DNA of 64,000 nucleotides, taken from positions 930,001-994,000 of the forward strand of contig NZ_CP102512.1 in NCBI RefSeq assembly GCF_024612015.1. The letters run 5' to 3'. The stretch's first letter is position 1. Every line of letters begins with the position of its first letter. The notes under the pieces were generated by a model that worked only from the letters and a program-made list of their open reading frames with translations, searched no databases and was not told where the DNA came from. The translations under genes were made by a program, and so were the position numbers. Below are positions 55,923 to 64,000 of this stretch, piece after piece. The stretch is from Streptomyces sp. CA-210063. GTDB lineage: Bacteria > Actinomycetota > Actinomycetes > Streptomycetales > Streptomycetaceae.

Positions 55923-55936
55923 CAGTAATATGTCAC
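55923..55936 (-). promoter_or_regulatory. operator candidate, second copy (reverse)
   Basis: The reverse complement reads GTGACATATTACTG, one base different from 52914-52927. It overlaps a -10-like TAATAT (55926-55931), 24 bp before the DapA-type gene. A second promoter for the lower half of the cluster is likely. Confidence 0.6.
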
Positions 55937-55959
55937 ACCCCATGGAGAGGGAACCGCAC

Positions 55960-56865
55960 ATGACCCACATGACCACCACCGACAACCGCCCCTGGCGCGG
56001 CGTCCTCGTCGCCACCGCGCTCCCCCTCCGCGACGATCTCTCCGTCGACTACGAGAAGTACGCCGAACACTGCGCCTGGCTGGTCGAGAACGGCTGTGAC
56101 GGTGTCGTACCGAACGGCTCGCTCGGCGAGTACCAGGTGCTGACGCCCGAGGAGCGCGCCAAGGTCGTCGAGACGGCCGTCGCCGCGATCGGTGGCGCGC
56201 GCGTGATGCCCGGGGTCGCGGCGTACGGATCCGCCGAGTCCCGTCGCTGGGCCGAGCAGGCGCGGGACGCGGGCTGTGCGTCGGTGATGCTGCTGCCGCC
56301 GAACGCGTACCGCGCCGACGAGCGGTCCGTGCTCGCGCACTACGCGGAGGTCGCGAAGGCGGGCCTCCCGGTCGTGGCGTACAACAACCCGATCGACACC
56401 AAGGTCGACCTCGTCCCCGAACTGCTCGCCAAGCTGCACGGCGAGGGGTACATCCGGGCCGTCAAGGAGTTCTCCGGCGATGTCCGCAGGGCGTATCAGC
56501 TCGCCGAACTCGCCCCGGAACTGGACCTGTTGATCGGCGCGGACGACGTGCTGCTGGAGCTGGCGCTGGCGGGCGCCAAGGGCTGGGTGGCCGGCTATCC
56601 GAACGCGCTGCCCGCCGCGACGGTGGAGCTGTACCACGCGGCGGTGGACGGCGACCTCGCGACCGCCAAGGCGCTCTACGAGCAGCTGCACCCGCTGCTG
56701 CGCTGGGACTCCAAGGTCGAGTTCGTGCAGGCCATCAAGGTGTCGATGGACATCGTGGGCCGGCACGGGGGACGCTGCCGTCCGCCGCGGGTGGAACTGT
56801 TGCCGGAGCAGGAGGCCGTGATCCGTGCGGCCACCGAGAAGGCCGTCGCCGCGGGACTCGCCTAG
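55960..56865 (+). CDS. DapA-family pyrroline-4-hydroxy-2-carboxylate deaminase
   Basis: A 301-aa class I aldolase-like protein of the dihydrodipicolinate synthase family. The Schiff-base Lys169 (RAVKEFSGD) and Tyr141 (VAYNNP) are present. In a hydroxyproline cluster it should deaminate the pyrroline to 2-oxoglutarate semialdehyde. The start is ATG 55960, with GAGAGGGA 7 nt upstream; ATG 55942 is in frame. Confidence 0.85.
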   Translation: MTHMTTTDNRPWRGVLVATALPLRDDLSVDYEKYAEHCAWLVENGCDGVVPNGSLGEYQVLTPEERAKVVETAVAAIGGARVMPGVAAYGSAESRRWAEQARDAGCASVMLLPPNAYRADERSVLAHYAEVAKAGLPVVAYNNPIDTKVDLVPELLAKLHGEGYIRAVKEFSGDVRRAYQLAELAPELDLLIGADDVLLELALAGAKGWVAGYPNALPAATVELYHAAVDGDLATAKALYEQLHPLLRWDSKVEFVQAIKVSMDIVGRHGGRCRPPRVELLPEQEAVIRAATEKAVAAGLA

Positions 56866-56877
56866 GGAGGTCGGTAC

Positions 56878-57879
56878 ATGCGCAGCACACTCGTCCTGCA
56901 CGCCGTCGACTCGCACACCGAGGGCATGCCCACCCGGGTGATCACCGGCGGAATCGGCACGATCCCCGGCGCGACCATGAACGAACGCCGGCTGTGGTTC
57001 CGTGAACACCGCGACGACGTCAAGCAGTTGCTGATGAACGAGCCGCGCGGCCACGCGGCGATGAGCGGCGCGATCCTGCAGCCGCCCACCCGCCCCGACT
57101 GCGACTACGGCGTCGTCTACATCGAGGTCTCCGGCTATCTGCCCATGTGCGGCCACGGCACGATCGGGGTCGCGACCGTGCTCGTCGAGACCGGCATGGT
57201 CGAGGTCGTCGAGCCGGTCACCACCATCCGCCTCGACACCCCGGCGGGCCTTGTCGTGGCCGAGGTCGCGGTGGAGGACGGCGCGGCGAAGGCGGTCACG
57301 TTGCGGAACGTGCCGTCCTTCTCCGTCGGCCTCGACCGCAAGGCCACGCTCGCCGACGGGCGGACGGTGACCTACGACCTCGCGTACGGCGGCAACTTCT
57401 ACGCCATCCTGCCGCTGGAGGAGTTCGGGCTGCCCTTCGACCGCGACCGCAAGGACGACATCCTCAAGGCCGGCCTCGCGCTGATGGAGGCCGTCAACGC
57501 CGAGGAGGAGCCCGTGCACCCGGAGGACCCGTCGATCCACGGCGTCCACCACGTCCACCTGTACGCCCCCGGCGCCACCGCCCGGCATTCCCGGCACGCG
57601 ATGGCCATCCACCCCGGCTGGTTCGACCGCTCGCCCTGCGGTACGGGCACCAGCGCGCGTATGGCGCAACTGCACGCGCGGGGTGAACTGCCGTTGCACA
57701 CCGAGTTCGTGAACGAGTCCTTCATCGGCACCCGCTTCACGGGGCGGCTGCTCGGCGAGACCGAGGTGGCCGGTGTCCCGGCCGTGCTGCCCAGTTTCAC
57801 CGGCCGCGCCTGGATCACCGGCACGGCCCAGTATCTACTCGACCCGTCCGACCCGTTCCCGTCCGGATTCGTCCTCTAG
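56878..57879 (+). CDS. 4-hydroxyproline 2-epimerase (proline racemase family)
   Basis: A 333-aa enzyme. The two catalytic thiols Cys91 (PMCGHGTIG) and Cys254 (DRSPCGTGTSARM) are both present, which marks epimerase or racemase rather than the dehydratase relatives with Thr. It should convert trans-4-hydroxy-L-proline to cis-4-hydroxy-D-proline. It follows the deaminase by 12 bp, with GGGAGG in the gap. Confidence 0.92.
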   Translation: MRSTLVLHAVDSHTEGMPTRVITGGIGTIPGATMNERRLWFREHRDDVKQLLMNEPRGHAAMSGAILQPPTRPDCDYGVVYIEVSGYLPMCGHGTIGVATVLVETGMVEVVEPVTTIRLDTPAGLVVAEVAVEDGAAKAVTLRNVPSFSVGLDRKATLADGRTVTYDLAYGGNFYAILPLEEFGLPFDRDRKDDILKAGLALMEAVNAEEEPVHPEDPSIHGVHHVHLYAPGATARHSRHAMAIHPGWFDRSPCGTGTSARMAQLHARGELPLHTEFVNESFIGTRFTGRLLGETEVAGVPAVLPSFTGRAWITGTAQYLLDPSDPFPSGFVL

Positions 57880-57889
57880 GAGAGACCCG

Positions 57890-58573
57890 ATGGTCCCGTC
57901 AGCCCCTGCTGCCGGCCCCGCCCTGCCGGTGCTGGGCGGCAAGAAGAGCAGCTACCGGGAGCGGGTCGCCGACGCGTTGCGGGCCGCGCTGATCGCCGGT
58001 GAGCTGCGGCCGGGCGAGGTGTACTCCGCGCCCGCGCTCGCCGCCCGCTTCGGCGTCTCGGCGACGCCGGTGCGCGAGGCCATGCTGGACCTGGTCAAGG
58101 AGGGCCTGGTCGACACCGTGCCCAACAAGGGGTTCCGGGTCACCGCCGTCACCGAGAGACAGCTCGACGAGTACACCCACGTCCGCTCGCTCATCGAGAT
58201 CCCGACCACCGTCGACCTGGCCCGGACCGCCGACCCGGTCTCCCTGGAGGCGCTGCGGCCCGCCGCCCGGGAGATCGTCGCCGCCGCGGCCGCCGGCGAC
58301 CTCATCGCGTATGTCGAGGCCGACACCCGCTTCCATCTCGGTCTGCTCGCCCTCGCGGGCAACGCGCACCTCGTCGAGGTGGTCGGCGACCTGCGCAAAC
58401 GCGCCCGCCTCTACGGCCTGACCGCGCTCGCCGAGTCCGGCCGGCTGCTGTCCTCCGCCCAGGAGCACCTGGAACTCCTGGACGCCCTTCTCGACCGTGA
58501 CGAGGCCGCCGTACGCGCGGTGATGACCCGCCACCTCGGTCATGTCCGCGGTCTCTGGGCCGCTCAGGACTGA
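57890..58573 (+). CDS. GntR/FCD regulator of the hydroxyproline cluster
   Basis: A 227-aa winged-helix regulator (YSAPALAARFGVSATPVREA, DLVKEGLVD) with an FCD C-terminal domain (DTRFHLGLLALAGN, MTRHLGHVRGL). It lies 10 bp after the epimerase, with TAGGAGAG before ATG 57890. It is the natural candidate to bind the two operator copies at 52914 and 55923. Confidence 0.88.
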   Translation: MVPSAPAAGPALPVLGGKKSSYRERVADALRAALIAGELRPGEVYSAPALAARFGVSATPVREAMLDLVKEGLVDTVPNKGFRVTAVTERQLDEYTHVRSLIEIPTTVDLARTADPVSLEALRPAAREIVAAAAAGDLIAYVEADTRFHLGLLALAGNAHLVEVVGDLRKRARLYGLTALAESGRLLSSAQEHLELLDALLDRDEAAVRAVMTRHLGHVRGLWAAQD

Positions 58574-58664
58574 TCACTGTCGGTGCGCATGTGACCGGCG
58601 TGACGGGGCAGAGTGTGATCGGAGCGACGCGCGCTCCACGTGACCTAGAAAGTATGATCGGCCA

Positions 58665-59201
58665 ATGTCTGACATGACCGATACCACGCCCGGCTGGCTG
58701 CCGTCCGACGAACTCGAATCGGCGCGCGCCAGGATGCCGATCCTGTACGTCGAGGCCGTGCCCGTGCGCGTCGACGACAGCGGCGAAGTCACCAGCATCG
58801 GCCTGCTGCTGCGGATCGGCTCGGACGGAGCGGTCAGCCGCAACCTGGTCTCCGGCCGCGTGATGCACCACGAGCGGGTGCGCGACGCCCTTCTGCGCCA
58901 TCTGGAGAAGGACCTCGGCCCGGTGGCTCTCCCCCGTGTCCCGGCCTCCCTCCAGCCCTTCACCGTCGCCGAGTACTTCCCGACGCAGGGCATCACGCCG
59001 TTCCACGACCCGCGTCAGCACGCGGTGTCCCTCGCCTACATCGTCCCGGTGTCCGGCGACTGCCGTCCTCGGCAGGACGCGCTCGACCTGGTGTGGTTCA
59101 GCCCGCAGGAGGCGGCGTCGGCGTCGGTCCAGAACGAGATGCCGGGCGGCCAAGGGGTCCTGCTGAAGCAGGCTCTGGGGCACGTGGGCTGTCTGTCCTA
59201 G
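58665..59201 (+). CDS. NUDIX/DUF4916-like protein
   Basis: A 178-aa protein resembling the DUF4916 branch of NUDIX hydrolases ([20 protein letters not shown] and later [19 protein letters not shown]). The NUDIX box is degenerate ([18 protein letters not shown]), lacking key glutamates, so catalysis is doubtful. A -10-like TATGAT (58653-58658) lies 6 bp before the ATG, so the gene is probably leaderless. Confidence 0.75.
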   Translation: MSDMTDTTPGWLPSDELESARARMPILYVEAVPVRVDDSGEVTSIGLLLRIGSDGAVSRNLVSGRVMHHERVRDALLRHLEKDLGPVALPRVPASLQPFTVAEYFPTQGITPFHDPRQHAVSLAYIVPVSGDCRPRQDALDLVWFSPQEAASASVQNEMPGGQGVLLKQALGHVGCLS

Positions 59202-59437
59202 ACACCGGTACCACCGGTACGGGTTCCGGGCGGCGCGGCGCGCACGCGTGGCGTCGGCCCGGCCGGAGCGCGGGTCGGCTCGAAACGCCCGTCGTCCGAA
59301 ACGCCGGTCGCTCGTCCGAAACGCCGGTCGCCGAGATGTTCGGCCATGTGGTTGGTCGCCCCATAGGGTCAACGCCGTTGCTCCGCAAGGAGATCGACGG
59401 CGTGGACGCGGGCCCTCACGGGCCGGGGAGGCGGCAC

Positions 59438-62400
59438 ATGGACCGGAACGAGCTGATACGACCGCTGCCGGAGCTGCTGAAGGAGCACGCCGAGAGGGCA
59501 CCGACGCGGGTGGCCTTCGCCGACGACCTGCGTGCCGTCACCTATGCCGGGTTGGCGCGGCGCACCGGCGGGCTCGCCGCGTATCTCGCCCGGACGGGCC
59601 TGGCGCGCGGCGACCGGGTCGCGATCTGCCTCGGCAACCGCGTGGAGATGGTGGAGAGCGTCCTCGCCACCGTCCGGGCCGGCGGCGTCGGGGTGCCCCT
59701 CAACGCCCGCTCCTCCGACGCCGAACTGGCCCACTTCCTCCAGGACAGCGGCGCCTCGGTCGTCATCACCGACCCCGCGCGGCTCCCCCGCCTGCGCCGC
59801 CTCCGCCCCGCCACCGGGCAGCCCCGTCCAGGCGTCCTGCTGACCGGCCCGGGACCGGTTCCGGCGGACGCCCCCGACGGCACGGTGCTCTTCGAGACGG
59901 CGGTGGCGGACGGGACAGCGCCTGACTCCCCGGCCCCCCGGGACGACCTCGGGCTCGACGAGCCGGCCTGGATGCTTTACACCTCGGGCACCACCCACCG
60001 CCCCAAGGGCGTGCTGTCCACCCAGCGTGCCGCCCTGTGGTCGGTGGCCGCCTGCTACGCCCCGATCTTCGGCCTCTCACCGCAGGACCGGCTGCTGTGG
60101 CCCCTGCCCCTGTTCCACAGCTTCGGGCACTCCCTCGCGATCCTGGGCGTCACCGCTGTCGGCGCGAGCGCCCGCATCACCGCCGAACTTCTCCCGCCGG
60201 ACGGCCTGTGGCGGGAATTGCGCACCCCGCACGAGGCCCTCGACGGCCCCTACACGGTCCTGGCCGGCGTGCCCGCGATCTACCACCGGCTGGTGGAGTC
60301 GGCCGAGGACACCCCCTTGCCGACGGGCCCGCGGACCTGTGTCGTGGCGGGCGCACCGAGTTCCCCCGCCCTGCGCCGGGCCGTGGAGCGGGCGCTGGGC
60401 GCGCCCCTGCTCGACGCGTACGGCAGCACCGAGACCTGCGGGATGATCGCGGTGAACCGGCCGGACGGGCCGAGGGTCGACGGTTCGTGCGGGCCTCCGG
60501 TACCGGGCGTGGACGTGCGGGTCGTCGATCCGGGTACTGGCAACGATGTCGCGGACGGCGCCGAGGGCGAGGTCTGGGTACGCGGCCCGGGCCTCATGAC
60601 CGGCTATCACGACCGGCCCGAGGCGACCGCGGCGGCGCTCACGGACGGCTGGTACCGCACCGGCGACCTCGGCCGCCGCGCCGAGCACGGCCATCTCGTC
60701 CTCAGCGGCCGGGTCGGCGAACTGATCAACCGCGGCGGCGAGAACATCCACCCCACCGAGATCGAACAGGCTCTGCTGCACAGTCCCGGCGTCACGGACG
60801 CGGTGGTCGTGGGCGTGCCGCACGACGTCCTCGGCGAGGTCCCGGTGGCCTTCGTCGTACCGGCGCCGGACGGGTTCGACCCGCAGCGTGTACTGGCCGC
60901 GTGCCGGACCCGGCTGGCCGAGTACAAGCTGCCGGCCGAGATCCACGAGATCGCGGCTGTGCCGCGTACGGCGTCCGGGAAGATCGCCCGTCACGCGGTC
61001 GTCCTCCCGGAACCGGCCGGGCGGTCGACCGTCCCGGAACCGGTCCGGGGGTCGGTCGTTCCGGAACCGGTCCGGGGGTCGGTCGTTCCGGAACCGGTCC
61101 GGGGGTCGGTCGTTCCGGAACCGGTCCGGGGGTCGACCGTATCCGAACCGGTCCGGCGGTCGGTCGTTCCGGAACCGGACGCCCGGTCGGCGCCCGGGCC
61201 GTCGGCCGCCACCGCGGCGCCGGCCGACGGGTCGCTGCGCCGACGGGTGCTGGCCCTGCCGCCGGAGGGGCGGGAGCGGGCGCTGCGTGAGGCGGTGCTC
61301 GCCGCGACGGCTGAGGTGTGCGGCGGCGGACCGTACGAACGGCTCGACGCCGAGGGCCCGTTCACCGATCTCGGGCTGACGTCGGCGGGTGCCGTCACGC
61401 TGATCGAGCGGCTGGGCGAGGTGACCGGACTGCGGCTGCCCTCGACGCTGGTGTTCGACCATCCCACTCCGGCGGACCTCGCCCGGTCGATCCACACCAC
61501 GCTCTTCGGTCCGATGGACGCGGCCGTACCGCGGTCCGGCGCGACGGTGGCACAGGGCGGGGCGGCGGACGATCCGGTGGTGATCGTCGCCATGGGGTGC
61601 CGTTATCCCGGGGACGTGTACTCGCCCGAGGACCTGTGGCGGCTGGTGTCGGAGGGCCGGGACGCCACCTCGGACTTCCCCGCCGACCGGGGCTGGGACC
61701 TGGCCGCCCTCTACGATCCCGACCCGGACCGGATCGGCACGTCGTACACCCGGCGCGGCGGATTCCTGCACCGGGCCGGGGAGTTCGACGCCGGGCTCTT
61801 CGGGATATCGCCGCGCGAGGCACTGGCGACGGACCCCCAGCAGCGGCTGCTGCTGGAGACCTCGTGGGAGGTCTGGGAGCGGGCCGGCATCGCCCCGGCC
61901 GCGCTGCGCGACAGCGAGACCGGGGTCTTCGTCGGCATGATGCACGCCGACTACTCCGTCGGGCTGCCCCACCACGAACTGGAGGCCCATCTCGGACTGG
62001 GCACCTCCGGCAGTGTGGCGGCCGGCCGGATCTCGTACGTGTACGGGCTGCGCGGACCGTCGATCACGGTCGACACCGCCTGTTCCTCGTCCCTGGTGGC
62101 CCTGCACTGGGCGGCCGCGGCACTGCGTTCCGGCGAGTGCTCCCTGGCCCTGGCCGGCGGGGTCACGGTGATGTCGACTCCGAAGGCCTTCACGGTGTTC
62201 AGCCGGCAGCGCGGGCTCTCCCCCGACGGCCGTTGCAAGTCCTTCTCCGCCTCCGCCGACGGCACCGCCTGGGCCGAGGGCGTCGGCCTGGTGCTCCTGG
62301 AACGCCTCTCCGACGCCCGCCGCAACGGTCACCCCGTCCTGGCCGTGCTGCGTGGCTCCGCCGTCAACTCCGACGGCGCGTCCAACGGTCTCGCCGCCCC

Positions 62401-64000
62401 GAACGGCCAGGCCCAACAGCGCCTGATCAAAAGGGTGTTGGCCGACTCCGGGCTCCACGCGGACGACGTGGACGCGGTCGAGGCCCATGGCACGGGCACG
62501 ACACTGGGCGACCCCGTGGAGGCCCGTGCCCTGCTCGCCACGTACGGGCAGGGGCGCGGCGAGGACCGGCCCCCGGTGTGGCTGGGCTCGGTCAAGTCCA
62601 ACCTCGGGCACACCCAGGCGGCCGCGGGGGTCGCGGGCGTCATCAAGATGGTGCAGGCGATGCGGCACGGGGAACTGCCGCGATCCCTGTACGCCGAGAC
62701 CCCCTCGCCGCACGTCGACTGGTCCGCCGGCCGAGTGGAACCGCTGGCCTCCGCCCGTCCGTGGCCGCCGACCGAGGGCAGGCCGCGCCGGGCCGGGGTG
62801 TCGGCGTTCGGCATCGGCGGGACCAACGCGCATGTGATCCTGGAGGAGGCGCCTCATCCCCCGCCCGCCCACGCGGTCTCGGCGCCGCCCCACACCACCC
62901 GCGCGACCTCGCCCCTCCCCGACACCACCCACGCGACCTCGCCCCTGCCCGCCCCCTGGCTGCTCTCGGGGGCCGACGAGGGTGCCCTGCGTGAGCAGGC
63001 CCGTCGGCTCGCGGCCCGACTGGCGGCGTCGGGGCCCGAGTTGGCGTCGGCCGACATCGGTTTCTCCCTGGCCGTGTCGCGGTCGGCGCTGACCCACCGG
63101 GCGATGGTGCCGCCCGGGGACCGGGCGCGGATGCTCGCCGCGCTGGAGGCGCTCGCCGAGGGCGCGCATCCCACCGGCGTGGAACGGGCGATCGCAGACC
63201 CGGGTGTCCGTGCGGCTTTCCTGTTCACCGGTCAGGGAGCCCAACGCCCCCGCATGGGCGCCGAGTTGAGCGCTTCGTTCCCCGTCTTCGCGACAGCCTT
63301 CGCCGAGGTGTGCCGGGCCCTGGACGGCCGGCTCGAACGGCCGCTGGACGTGGTGCTCTCCGCCGAGCCCGGTTCGCCGGAGGCCGCCCTTCTCGACCGT
63401 ACGGACTTCACCCAGGCGGGCCTGTTCGCCTTCGAGCTGGCACTGTTCCGGCTGCTGGAGTCCTGGGGGGTACGCGCCGACTTCCTGGCCGGGCACTCCG
63501 TCGGCGAACTGGCGGCGGCCCACATCGCCGGCGTACTGGACCTGACCGACGCGGCGACGCTCGTCGCGGCGCGTGGCCGGCTGATGCAGGCGCTGCCCGA
63601 GGGCGGGGCGATGGTGGCGGTGCACGCGACGGAGGAGGAAGTACGCACCGCACTCGCCGAGGCCGGTGACGGCGCCGACGCGGCGATCGCCTCCGTGAAC
63701 GGGCCCCGCTCCGTGGTGATCTCCGGCGTACGGGACGCGGTGCTCGCCGTGGCCGCCGGGTTCGAGGCACGGGGGCGAAGGGCCGTACGGCTGCGGGTCG
63801 GGCATGCCTTCCACTCGCCGCTGGTGGAGCCGATGCTCGACGAGTTCCGCCGGGTCGCCGAGGGGCTGACCTTCCGGCCGCCGCGTATCCCGGTGGTCTC
63901 CGCGGTCACGGGTCGCCCGGCCGGCGCCGAGGAGTTGTGCTCCCCGGAGTACTGGGTGCGGCACGCGCGGCTGCCGGTGCGGTTCGCCGACACCGTGCGC
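59438..64000 (+). CDS. type I PKS loading/first module: CoA-ligase, ACP, KS, AT (partial)
   Basis: The frame is open from ATG 59438 (GGGGAGG 6 nt upstream) to the window end, 1521 residues. A CoA-ligase domain comes first ([11 protein letters not shown] 181-191, catalytic Lys515). A repeated Pro/Val linker follows, then an ACP with phosphopantetheine Ser649 (DLGLTSAG). A ketosynthase has Cys882, His1017 and His1058. An acyltransferase has Ser1354 (GHSVGEL) and HAFH (1456-1459), which indicates malonyl-CoA. The CoA-ligase probably activates a free carboxylic acid starter, as in RapA- and RifA-type loading modules. The product is unknown. Confidence 0.93.
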   Translation, partial: MDRNELIRPLPELLKEHAERAPTRVAFADDLRAVTYAGLARRTGGLAAYLARTGLARGDRVAICLGNRVEMVESVLATVRAGGVGVPLNARSSDAELAHFLQDSGASVVITDPARLPRLRRLRPATGQPRPGVLLTGPGPVPADAPDGTVLFETAVADGTAPDSPAPRDDLGLDEPAWMLYTSGTTHRPKGVLSTQRAALWSVAACYAPIFGLSPQDRLLWPLPLFHSFGHSLAILGVTAVGASARITAELLPPDGLWRELRTPHEALDGPYTVLAGVPAIYHRLVESAEDTPLPTGPRTCVVAGAPSSPALRRAVERALGAPLLDAYGSTETCGMIAVNRPDGPRVDGSCGPPVPGVDVRVVDPGTGNDVADGAEGEVWVRGPGLMTGYHDRPEATAAALTDGWYRTGDLGRRAEHGHLVLSGRVGELINRGGENIHPTEIEQALLHSPGVTDAVVVGVPHDVLGEVPVAFVVPAPDGFDPQRVLAACRTRLAEYKLPAEIHEIAAVPRTASGKIARHAVVLPEPAGRSTVPEPVRGSVVPEPVRGSVVPEPVRGSVVPEPVRGSTVSEPVRRSVVPEPDARSAPGPSAATAAPADGSLRRRVLALPPEGRERALREAVLAATAEVCGGGPYERLDAEGPFTDLGLTSAGAVTLIERLGEVTGLRLPSTLVFDHPTPADLARSIHTTLFGPMDAAVPRSGATVAQGGAADDPVVIVAMGCRYPGDVYSPEDLWRLVSEGRDATSDFPADRGWDLAALYDPDPDRIGTSYTRRGGFLHRAGEFDAGLFGISPREALATDPQQRLLLETSWEVWERAGIAPAALRDSETGVFVGMMHADYSVGLPHHELEAHLGLGTSGSVAAGRISYVYGLRGPSITVDTACSSSLVALHWAAAALRSGECSLALAGGVTVMSTPKAFTVFSRQRGLSPDGRCKSFSASADGTAWAEGVGLVLLERLSDARRNGHPVLAVLRGSAVNSDGASNGLAAPNGQAQQRLIKRVLADSGLHADDVDAVEAHGTGTTLGDPVEARALLATYGQGRGEDRPPVWLGSVKSNLGHTQAAAGVAGVIKMVQAMRHGELPRSLYAETPSPHVDWSAGRVEPLASARPWPPTEGRPRRAGVSAFGIGGTNAHVILEEAPHPPPAHAVSAPPHTTRATSPLPDTTHATSPLPAPWLLSGADEGALREQARRLAARLAASGPELASADIGFSLAVSRSALTHRAMVPPGDRARMLAALEALAEGAHPTGVERAIADPGVRAAFLFTGQGAQRPRMGAELSASFPVFATAFAEVCRALDGRLERPLDVVLSAEPGSPEAALLDRTDFTQAGLFAFELALFRLLESWGVRADFLAGHSVGELAAAHIAGVLDLTDAATLVAARGRLMQALPEGGAMVAVHATEEEVRTALAEAGDGADAAIASVNGPRSVVISGVRDAVLAVAAGFEARGRRAVRLRVGHAFHSPLVEPMLDEFRRVAEGLTFRPPRIPVVSAVTGRPAGAEELCSPEYWVRHARLPVRFADTVR
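61024..61185 (+). repeat. six 27-bp tandem repeats in the PKS linker
   Basis: Units start at 61024, 61051, 61078, 61105, 61132 and 61159, encoding versions of [10 protein letters not shown]. The repeats lie between the CoA-ligase and ACP domains and probably form a flexible, extendable linker whose copy number may vary between strains. Confidence 0.88.

Noticed and set aside
60077..63964. 1295-aa minus-strand frame
   Set aside because: It is antisense to the PKS gene, with a composition typical of shadow frames.

Overview
The window is high-GC actinobacterial DNA, almost certainly from a Streptomyces chromosome. This rests on the codon use, frequent GTG starts and TGATG/ATGA couplings, WhiB, LAL-type LuxR and GntR regulators, an fxs peptide locus and a modular type I polyketide synthase. 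It has no rRNA, origin or convincing CRISPR array. Two complete tRNA-Pro(GGG) genes are present (17791-17864 and 42625-42698, minus strand), and a third, 43-bp copy of the tRNA 3' half lies at 596-638.

Region 1 (6-464) is an OhrR/MarR-type regulator. Region 2 (596-17832) looks like a decayed genomic island in tRNA-Pro: it is bounded by a 43-bp direct repeat of the tRNA 3' end, has no integrase, and is full of broken genes. These are Tn3-family transposase scraps, a kinase without its N-lobe, a cytochrome P450 with two frameshifts, a decapitated LAL regulator and a frameshifted sugar ABC permease. Intact genes inside it are one LAL regulator, a SMI1/KNR4-like protein, a lipoprotein, a membrane protein, and a nitrilase/glyoxalase pair with a divergent GntR regulator. 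Six copies of a TTGCGTAG-type element are scattered through it, three of them abutting an ATG.

Region 3 (18054-25180) is an fxs locus: a 60-aa precursor ending in FESAL (FxsA), a radical SAM/SPASM enzyme (FxsB), a TIR-like FxsC, and a giant FxsT with ParA-like, TIR, NB-ARC and TPR parts. It lies between the two complete tRNA-Pro genes and is the most interesting system here. Region 4 (25478-32392) holds a YceI protein and a hydroxyquinol pathway (flavin monooxygenase, intradiol dioxygenase, maleylacetate reductase) with a divergent AcoR-like activator and a palindromic operator.

Region 5 (33049-42548) carries DNA and RNA repair or stress functions: an HhH endonuclease-like protein, a baeRF2-like protein, PolX, a hydrolase, a phosphoribosyltransferase, CapA, RtcB convergent with archease across a tandem hairpin array, and a TerD-like protein. 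Region 6 (42798-52839) has DUF309, TauE/SafE, a lipase, WhiB, Dps, DUF3140, an amidohydrolase, a Xi-class GST, a GH15 enzyme and a formylglycine-generating enzyme. Region 7 (52930-58573) is a trans-4-hydroxy-L-proline catabolic cluster: three-subunit D-hydroxyproline dehydrogenase, DapA-type deaminase, epimerase and GntR regulator. It has two copies of a near-identical 14-bp operator candidate. Region 8 (58665-64000) has a NUDIX-like protein and the first 1521 residues of a polyketide synthase beginning with CoA-ligase, ACP, KS and a malonyl-type AT; it runs off the window.
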